25,460 bases of DNA, taken from Ruminococcaceae bacterium UBA1405 (GTDB taxonomy: Bacteria; Bacillota; Clostridia; Oscillospirales; Ruminococcaceae). The stretch is from contig DBQB01000003.1 of the NCBI GenBank assembly GCA_002305685.1, forward strand, positions 1-25,460. The letters are read 5' to 3'. A program made the position numbers and the translations under genes. How positions within the stretch are numbered: the stretch's first letter is position 1; each line of letters begins with the position of its first letter. The notes under the pieces were generated by a model that did no database searches, was not told the DNA's origin, and was given only the letters and a program-made list of their open reading frames with translations. Positions 20,922 through 25,460 of the stretch are shown here, one piece after another.

Positions 20922-21974
20922 ATGACAATGACATTGACAAGCTTTCTGGCACAGTTCATTTCCAATCCTGCACTGGCAATCACAGTGTTATTGACGACAG
21001 GTGTAATCCTGGTCAACGGTTGGACCGACGCCCCAAACGCCATCGCCACCTGTGTCTCAACCAGAGCCATTGGACCCAAAGCAGCAATCCTGATGGCCGC
21101 CGTATTTAACTTTCTCGGCGTACTGCTGATGACGGTACTCAACGCCAGTGTAGCCTCTACCATCTACAATATGGTGGACTTTCACGGAGATACTGATGAT
21201 GCGTTGATCGCTCTTTGCGCGGCGCTGTTCGCCATCGTACTTTGGGCTACCGCTGCTTGGTGGTTTGGTATTCCCACCAGCGAGAGTCACGCCTTGATTG
21301 CAGGGGTATCGGGAGCCGCCATAGCACTCCATAACGGCCTGGGAGGCATTAACGGTTCGGAATGGGTAAAGGTCCTCTATGGCCTGGTTCTCTCCACCCT
21401 GCTGGGTTTTGCGTTGGGTTGGATTGCGGTGAAACTGGTGGAAACCATCTGCCGCAGTATTGACCGGCGCAGAACCGTGAAATTTTTCCAGGGGGCGCAG
21501 ATTGCCGGCGGCGCAGCCATGGCGTTTATGCATGGAGCCCAGGATGGTCAAAAATTTATGGGCGTATTCATGCTGGGGATTTTTCTGGCAAACGGCCAGG
21601 GAGATGTGACCAACTTTACCATCCCCATCTGGCTTATGGTATTCTGTTCGATGGTTATGGCACTGGGAACCTCCATTGGCGGTTACCGCATCATCAAGGC
21701 CGTAGGAATGGATATGGTGAAGCTGGAAAAATACCAGGGATTCTCCGCAGATTTGGCAGGAGCCGGATGTCTGCTTCTCTCCTCCCTTACCGGTATTCCC
21801 GTCTCCACCACCCACACCAAAACCACTGCCATCATGGGTGTAGGTGCCGCAAAACGTCTCTCCTCGGTCAACTGGGGCATCGTCAAGGAGATGGTACTAA
21901 CCTGGATTCTCACCTTCCCGGGATGTGGCATCATCGGGTATTTGATGGCAAAACTGTTTATGTGGATCTTCTAA
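20922..21974 (+). CDS. pit: Inorganic phosphate transporter, PiT family
   Basis: A 350-residue membrane protein with about ten hydrophobic segments. PiT transporters carry phosphate (often as a metal-phosphate complex) into the cell using an ion gradient. Both halves of the duplicated signature are present: NGWTDAPNAIATCVSTRA near residues 32-49, and the C-terminal GTSIGGYRIIKAVG plus GIPVSTTHTKTTAIMGVG. A central HGAQDGQKFMGV is also typical. Start: ATG 20922 (MTMTLTSF) behind AAAGGATGGAAG; the ATG at 20844 lies upstream of the predicted transcription start. It is followed after 79 bases by its DUF47 partner, the usual arrangement for low-affinity phosphate uptake. Confidence 0.93.
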   Translation: MTMTLTSFLAQFISNPALAITVLLTTGVILVNGWTDAPNAIATCVSTRAIGPKAAILMAAVFNFLGVLLMTVLNASVASTIYNMVDFHGDTDDALIALCAALFAIVLWATAAWWFGIPTSESHALIAGVSGAAIALHNGLGGINGSEWVKVLYGLVLSTLLGFALGWIAVKLVETICRSIDRRRTVKFFQGAQIAGGAAMAFMHGAQDGQKFMGVFMLGIFLANGQGDVTNFTIPIWLMVFCSMVMALGTSIGGYRIIKAVGMDMVKLEKYQGFSADLAGAGCLLLSSLTGIPVSTTHTKTTAIMGVGAAKRLSSVNWGIVKEMVLTWILTFPGCGIIGYLMAKLFMWIF

Positions 21975-22053
21975 ATACTGTTTTGCCGGTGGGAATACAA
22001 AAATTTCTTCTATCTGGTTTGTTCGTTTGATTTTCAGAAAGGAGTGCCGAACC

Positions 22054-22680
22054 ATGGCCCGTAAAAACGAGAACAATTATTTTGATATCTTTGTCAGCAG
22101 CGTACAGCAAGCCTGTAGAGCCGCCAATATGCTCCAGGAGATTTATAAAGACTTTCACCCGGATAACCTTCCCAAACAGCTGGAGACCATCCATGAGATC
22201 GAACATCAGGGGGATCAGCTGCGCCACGATATGATGAACCGTCTGATGAAGGAATTTATCACCCCCATCGAGCGGGAGGACATCATGGAGCTTTCCGACA
22301 CCATTGACGACGTCACTGATGATATTGAGGATGTGGTGATGCGCACTTATATGTATAACATCCAGAAAATCCGCCCCGAGGCGGTGGAAATGACTTCGGT
22401 GATTGTCTCCTGCTGTGATGCACTGGCGGATATGTTAGGAGAGCTTCACAATTTCCGTAAGTCTTCTGTAATACGAGAAAAGATCATCCATGTCAATTCT
22501 CAGGAAAGCCGGGGAGATCAGCTCTATATGCAGTCGGTTCGTAACCTGTTTACTGACTCCACCGTTACCCCCATACAGGCCATAGCCTGGAATGAACTAC
22601 TGCACCGGCTGGAGAAATGCTGCGACAACTGTGAGCACGTGGCAAATGTGGTGGAAGGTATCATCATGAAAAACAGCTGA
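22054..22680 (+). CDS. DUF47 family (PhoU-like) phosphate transport regulator
   Basis: A 208-residue, all-helical soluble protein of the DUF47/PhoU_div family, which accompanies PiT permeases and is thought to tune their activity or bind metals. Typical elements: YFDIFVSSVQQACRAANML near the N terminus; IHEIEHQGDQLRHDMMNRL (E-x-x-x-D metal-binding motif of PhoU-like bundles); PIEREDIMELSDTIDDVTDD; and a second helical repeat with QESRGDQLYM and CCDNCEHVANVVEGI at the end. Length fits. Start: ATG 22054, nine bases after AAAGGAG. A perfect 17-bp terminator hairpin lies 25 bases downstream, closing the pit operon. Confidence 0.9.
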   Translation: MARKNENNYFDIFVSSVQQACRAANMLQEIYKDFHPDNLPKQLETIHEIEHQGDQLRHDMMNRLMKEFITPIEREDIMELSDTIDDVTDDIEDVVMRTYMYNIQKIRPEAVEMTSVIVSCCDALADMLGELHNFRKSSVIREKIIHVNSQESRGDQLYMQSVRNLFTDSTVTPIQAIAWNELLHRLEKCCDNCEHVANVVEGIIMKNS

Positions 22681-22705
22681 TAAAGCGAAAAATCGGCTTA
22701 TAGAG

Positions 22706-22749
22706 AAGGGCACTATGATGTCGTCGAGACATCATAGTGCCCTTTCTTT
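22706..22749. terminator. Long hairpin terminator after the pit operon
   Basis: Perfect 17-bp arms at 22706-22722 and 22728-22744 (AAGGGCACTATGATGTC and its complement), a 5-base loop, then a T-rich TCTTTA. It probably ends the pit-DUF47 transcript and may also stop transcripts from the right. Confidence 0.88.
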
Positions 22750-22760
22750 ACGCAACAAAA

Positions 22761-22785
22761 CGATAAAAAGAGAGCCGCCCAACTT
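22761..22785 (-). terminator. Distal half of the split tuf terminator
   Basis: AGAGCCGCCC (22771-22780) plus loop bases AA and CTT. On the minus strand it is followed by CTTTTTATCG, the U-tract. It pairs with 24261-24270, now 1.5 kb away because of the IS. As it stands this half cannot form the hairpin locally. Confidence 0.75.
22783..22785. repeat. Left copy of the CTT target-site duplication
   Basis: CTT here and at 24257-24259 directly flank the TG...CA ends of the IS. A 3-bp duplication is within the IS3 family range. Confidence 0.65.
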
Positions 22786-22810
22786 TGATATGTACCCTCT
22801 TTACTGGACA
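22786..22810 (+). repeat. Left terminal inverted repeat of the IS
   Basis: TGATATGTACCC, six mostly divergent bases, CTGGACA. It matches the right end (24232-24256) at 20 of 25 positions. Part of it also forms TTACTGG-ACAA-CCAGTAA (22801-22818), a hairpin touching the orfA ribosome-binding site. Confidence 0.88.
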
Positions 22811-22833
22811 ACCAGTAAGGAGGGTATTTTCAT

Positions 22834-23400
22834 ATGCGATATTCATATGAATATAAGAGTAAATGTATTGAATTGTATAAGCAAGGGATCCTGCCTGAAA
22901 TACCGGAGGGGATCACTGAAGAAGGATTCAGGGGAATGTTAAGGCGATGGATAAGACAGGATACTGCCAATGGATACGAGGGGCTAAGGCATAGATGGCA
23001 TAATCGAAAATGGAGTCCGGAAGAAAAGCTGGAGCTCGTACAAAAAGTCTTATCCGGAAACAGCAATGAGTCGGTAGCAACAAAGGCAGGTATGAATCCG
23101 GGACAGCTACATCAATGGGTATGCAGATATAAGATCTTCGGTTATAATGGATTGGTAGATAAGAAAAAGGGCAGAAAGCCAAAAGAGGAATCCGAAATGA
23201 AGAGAGCTACCGATCCAAAGCCGCTTAGTGAGTCCGAAAGGGAAGAACTGATACGTCTTCGAGCCGAGAACGAATACATCAAAGCCGAGAATGAAGTAAT
23301 AAAAAAAGAGATCGCCTTGAGAGAAGAAAGATGGGCTGCGCAACTCAAGGCGAAAAAGCAGCAATCGTCAAAGAACTCAGGGAAAAAGGATATCAGTTGA
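22834..23400 (+). CDS. IS3-family transposase OrfA (HTH protein)
   Basis: A 188-residue DNA-binding protein that recognises the IS ends. It has an N-terminal helical HTH-like region (about 10-50) and a second HTH at about 70-100 (SNESVATKAGMNPGQLHQWV), followed by a basic KKKGRKPK patch. A coiled coil with heptad Leu/Ile/Glu spacing (LSESEREELIRLRAENEYIK to about 168) should allow multimerisation. This two-HTH-plus-zipper form is typical of IS150-type OrfA. Start: ATG 22834, nine bases after AAGGAGGG, with a hairpin overlapping the ribosome-binding site that may limit expression. The 3' end overlaps orfB by 70 bases and carries the frameshift signal; the last about 30 residues are read only if no frameshift occurs. 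Confidence 0.92.
   Translation: MRYSYEYKSKCIELYKQGILPEIPEGITEEGFRGMLRRWIRQDTANGYEGLRHRWHNRKWSPEEKLELVQKVLSGNSNESVATKAGMNPGQLHQWVCRYKIFGYNGLVDKKKGRKPKEESEMKRATDPKPLSESEREELIRLRAENEYIKAENEVIKKEIALREERWAAQLKAKKQQSSKNSGKKDIS
23301..23352 (+). promoter_or_regulatory. Programmed -1 ribosomal frameshift signal
   Basis: Slippery heptamer A_AAA_AAA at 23301-23307, in the correct orfA frame (codons ATA AAA AAA), a 5-base spacer, then a perfect 9-bp stem CGCCTTGAG (23313-23321) / CTCAAGGCG (23344-23352) with a 22-base loop that contains the orfB ATG. The orfB frame is open from the slip site, so a shift gives a 459-residue OrfAB fusion. Confidence 0.85.
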
Positions 23401-24212
23401 AGCATCTCCTTAGAGCCATGAGGATGGCGAGATCGACCTACTACTATGAGATCGGCAAAGCAGATGCAGTGAGCCTGCGAAATCAGGGATTATCTGAGGA
23501 AATCAAAAGTATCTTTGAACATCATAAGGGACGGTATGGTGTACGAAGGATACACATGGAGCTCAAAAATCGAGGATACATAGTAAATCATAAGAGAGTG
23601 CAGCGCCTTATGAATAAGATGGAGCTTAAGGGAAAGCGTCCTAAAGAGAAGTATCATTCCTACAAAGGGAATGTGGGAAATATAGCTGACAACCTCATAA
23701 ACAGGGACTTCAGTACGAAAGCTCCATTAGAGAAATGGACTACGGATGTATCTCAGTTCAACTTCTCATGGGGGAAATGCTATCTTTCTCCCATACTTGA
23801 TATGAATACCAACGAGATCATCTCTTACGATCTTTCGCTAAGCCCTAACCTTGAGCAGGTAAAGAGGATGCTCGACAAGGCGTTTGGTTCTTTCCATGAT
23901 CTCAGAGGACTGGTCTTACATTCGGATCAGGGATGGCAATACCAGCATGTTTACTTCAGGGATCAGCTTAAAAAACATGGGGTAATCCAGTCCATGTCAA
24001 GGAAAGGGAACTGCTATGATAACTGTATCATGGAGACTTTCTTTGGAAGGATGAAGAATGAGATGTTCTATGGATATGAAAAGGAGTACAGCTCATTCGA
24101 TGAGTTCCAGAGAGCAGTAAAGGATTACATAGACTACTACAATAACGAGAGGATCCAGGCTAAAACAAAATGGATGCCCCCTGTTAAATACAGGGAAGCA
24201 TCCATGTGTTAG
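23331..24212 (+). CDS. IS3-family transposase OrfB (DDE integrase-like)
   Basis: A 293-residue catalytic part of the transposase, normally made as an OrfAB fusion by -1 frameshifting (about 158 residues from OrfA, 301 from the -1 frame). Its N-terminal HTH_21-like region has KGRYGVRRIHMELKNRGYIV; the rve integrase core holds Asp139 (TTDVSQF), Asp199 (LHSDQGW) and Glu235 (METFFGRMKNE), giving the D-D(35)E spacing of the IS3 family. The C-terminal FQRAVKDYIDYYNNERIQ is also typical. The ORF is full length with no stop or frameshift, so the element may be active. An ATG at 23331 could allow separate OrfB, but it has only a weak Shine-Dalgarno and lies in the frameshift hairpin loop. Confidence 0.93.
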   Translation: MGCATQGEKAAIVKELREKGYQLKHLLRAMRMARSTYYYEIGKADAVSLRNQGLSEEIKSIFEHHKGRYGVRRIHMELKNRGYIVNHKRVQRLMNKMELKGKRPKEKYHSYKGNVGNIADNLINRDFSTKAPLEKWTTDVSQFNFSWGKCYLSPILDMNTNEIISYDLSLSPNLEQVKRMLDKAFGSFHDLRGLVLHSDQGWQYQHVYFRDQLKKHGVIQSMSRKGNCYDNCIMETFFGRMKNEMFYGYEKEYSSFDEFQRAVKDYIDYYNNERIQAKTKWMPPVKYREASMC

Positions 24213-24231
24213 CCGTGATCATAAATCAATG

Positions 24232-24256
24232 TGTCCAGAATTCTGGGTACATATCA
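24232..24256 (-). repeat. Right terminal inverted repeat of the IS
   Basis: Complement of the left end: TGTCCAG, six mostly divergent bases, GGGTACATATCA. It contains a perfect palindrome CCAGAATTCTGG (24235-24246). Confidence 0.88.
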
Positions 24257-24259
24257 CTT
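24257..24259. repeat. Right copy of the CTT target-site duplication
   Basis: CTT directly after the CA end of the IS, matching 22783-22785. Confidence 0.65.
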
Positions 24260-24270
24260 AGGACGGCTCT
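24257..24270 (-). terminator. Proximal half of the split tuf terminator
   Basis: CTTA followed by GGACGGCTCT (24261-24270), 29 bases after the tuf stop on the minus strand. Joined to 22771-22785 it gives a 10-position stem with one mismatch (9 pairs), a 6-base loop containing CTT, and a U-tract. Confidence 0.75.
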
Positions 24271-24299
24271 TTGTAAATCAAATGGGGAAAAACGGGGAA

Positions 24300-25460
24300 T
24301 TAGGCATTGATCTTGGTAACAACGCCGGAACCTACGGTACGACCACCCTCACGGATAGCGAAACGCAGACCTTCCTCGATAGCGATGGGGGTGATCAGCT
24401 CAACATCCATCTCTACGTTATCACCAGGCATACACATCTCAATACCCTCGGGCAGAGTGATTACGCCGGTAACGTCGGTGGTTCTGAAGTAGAACTGAGG
24501 ACGATAGTTGTTAAAGAAAGCGGTATGACGGCCACCCTCTTCTTTTTTCAGAACGTAAACCTGACCACGGAACTTGGTGTGGGGATGAATGGTGCCGGGT
24601 TTGCACAGAACCTGACCACGCTCGATCTCGGTTCTCTGGATACCACGGAGCAGAGCACCGATGTTGTCGCCAGCCTCAGCGTAATCCAGGGTCTTACGGA
24701 ACATCTCGATACCGGTAACAACGGATTTCTTGCGCTCCTCGGTCAGACCAATGATCTCAACCTCGTCGCCGGTCTTCAGCTGGCCACGCTCAACTCTACC
24801 GGTAGCAACGGTACCACGACCGGTGATGGTGAATACGTCCTCAACAGGCATCAGGAAAGGCAGATCAGCCTTACGCTCAGGAGTGGGGATATACTCGTCA
24901 ACAGCAGCCATGAGCTCCAGAATGGGCTTATAAGCCTCGTTGGACAGATCGTTGGGAGCTTCCAGAGCAGCAAGAGCAGAACCCTTGATGATCGGGATGT
25001 CGTCGCCGGGGAAATCATAATCGGAGAGCAGCTCTCTGATTTCCATCTCAACCAGCTCCAACAGCTCAGGATCGTCAACCTGGTCAACCTTGTTCATGAA
25101 AACAACGATATAGGGAACACCAACCTGACGGGCGAGCAGGATGTGCTCACGAGTCTGGGGCATGGGACCGTCGGCAGCGGAAACAACCAGGATAGCGCCG
25201 TCCATCTGAGCAGCACCGGTGATCATGTTCTTAACATAGTCGGCATGTCCGGGGCAGTCAACGTGAGCATAGTGACGATTCTCGGTCTCATACTCAACGT
25301 GAGCGGTGTTGATGGTGATGCCGCGCTCTCTTTCCTCGGGAGCCTTATCGATCATGTCGTAAGCCATGAACTCGGCTTTGCCCTGCATTCCCAGAGTCTT
25401 GGTGATAGCAGCGGTCAAAGTGGTCTTGCCATGGTCAACGTGACCGATAGTACCAATGTT
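24300..25460 (-). CDS. tuf: Translation elongation factor Tu, 5' end cut by the window edge
   Basis: 386 residues of EF-Tu, the GTPase that brings aminoacyl-tRNA to the ribosome. The first codons (about 13) lie beyond the window; the visible part begins at NIGTIGHVDHGKT, the P-loop (G1). Further motifs: GITINTAHVEYE (switch I), DCPGHADYVKNMITGA (G3 and switch II), NKVDQVDD (G4) and GSALAALE (G5). Domains 2 and 3 follow (PVEDVFTITGRGTVATGRVE; RTVGSGVVTKI at the end). Codon use is highly biased and repetitive, as expected for a very highly expressed gene. It has a stop at 24300, and its terminator seems to have been split by the IS at 22786-24256, so transcripts may run into that element antisense to the transposase. 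Confidence 0.97.
   Translation of the reverse strand, partial: NIGTIGHVDHGKTTLTAAITKTLGMQGKAEFMAYDMIDKAPEERERGITINTAHVEYETENRHYAHVDCPGHADYVKNMITGAAQMDGAILVVSAADGPMPQTREHILLARQVGVPYIVVFMNKVDQVDDPELLELVEMEIRELLSDYDFPGDDIPIIKGSALAALEAPNDLSNEAYKPILELMAAVDEYIPTPERKADLPFLMPVEDVFTITGRGTVATGRVERGQLKTGDEVEIIGLTEERKKSVVTGIEMFRKTLDYAEAGDNIGALLRGIQRTEIERGQVLCKPGTIHPHTKFRGQVYVLKKEEGGRHTAFFNNYRPQFYFRTTDVTGVITLPEGIEMCMPGDNVEMDVELITPIAIEEGLRFAIREGGRTVGSGVVTKINA

Larger units (their letters stand above)
22786..24256 (+). mobile_element. Complete IS3-family (IS150-type) insertion sequence
   Basis: A 1471-bp element with TG...CA ends, 25-bp imperfect terminal inverted repeats (20 of 25 match), a CTT duplication, and two overlapping transposase frames in the IS3 order (orfA, then orfB in the -1 frame). 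Its sequence is more AT-rich than the flanking genes, suggesting recent arrival. All functional parts look intact: HTH and leucine-zipper OrfA, DDE OrfB, frameshift signal and ends. It is inserted in the loop of the tuf terminator. Transposase and tuf are on opposite strands. Confidence 0.93.

Noticed and set aside
22706..22744. The 17-bp inverted repeat as a second IS end or CRISPR-like repeat
   Set aside because: It occurs once, has a 5-base loop and a following T-rich stretch, and sits right after the DUF47 stop, so a terminator explains it fully.
23380..23386. GGGAAAA as the frameshift heptamer
   Set aside because: It is a possible slippery sequence, but in orfA it is read GGG AAA, not in the X_XXY_YYZ phase, and no stem follows at the right distance.
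22771..24270. IS boundaries set at the outer AGAGCCG similarity
   Set aside because: Those bases look like inverted repeats, but give no target duplication and no TG...CA ends. They are better explained as the two arms of the interrupted terminator.

Overview
The window looks like a chromosomal segment of an anaerobic, spore-forming Firmicute, probably class Clostridia and perhaps an Oscillospirales/Ruminococcaceae-type organism. That placement is inferred from gene content: a BofA sporulation protein, a tepA-ylzJ-uppP-ftsK cluster, a [FeFe] hydrogenase, many TTG/GTG starts behind strong Shine-Dalgarno sequences, and classic hairpin-plus-U-tract terminators. Most genes are core functions with GC-rich coding sequence. 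The clear exception is an AT-richer IS3-family insertion sequence near the right end. No tRNA, rRNA or CRISPR array was seen.

Layout. Positions 1-1400 hold a DUF2508 (YaaL-like) gene, bofA and a GNAT acetyltransferase. A membrane-anchored polysaccharide deacetylase (1558-2457, +) converges on rsmA/ksgA (2454-3320, -), and their stop codons overlap. From a divergent promoter region at 3377-3444 a long plus-strand run starts: dCMP deaminase, ClpP-like TepA, YlzJ-like protein, undecaprenyl-diphosphate phosphatase (uppP), FtsK/SpoIIIE translocase, YgiQ-type radical SAM protein, a ComEC-like metallo-beta-lactamase protein and DUF3006. It ends at a terminator at 12402-12450.

From 12490 to 19401 genes run on the minus strand. 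One operon encodes an M3-type [FeFe] hydrogenase (HydA) and, overlapping it by 7 bases, an NuoF-iron-sulfur/GltD fusion flavoprotein. Its promoter is followed by a candidate Rex redox-repressor site. Beside it lie leuB, a PfkB-type fructokinase with a perfect inverted-repeat operator at its promoter, and a Cof-type HAD phosphatase. An AT-rich 406-base intergenic region then leads to plus-strand genes: a YitT-family membrane protein, and a Pit phosphate permease with its DUF47 (PhoU-like) partner.

The right end is the most interesting part. A complete 1471-bp IS3/IS150-type element (22786-24256) has 25-bp imperfect terminal inverted repeats, a TG...CA boundary and a 3-bp CTT target duplication. 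Removing the element and one CTT copy rebuilds a terminator hairpin 29 bases past the tuf stop codon, with CTT in its loop. The IS therefore appears to have inserted into the loop of the tuf terminator. Its transposase shows a complete programmed -1 frameshift signal: in-frame slippery A_AAA_AAA, a 5-nt spacer and a perfect 9-bp stem. The window ends inside tuf (EF-Tu, -), which lacks about its first 13 codons.
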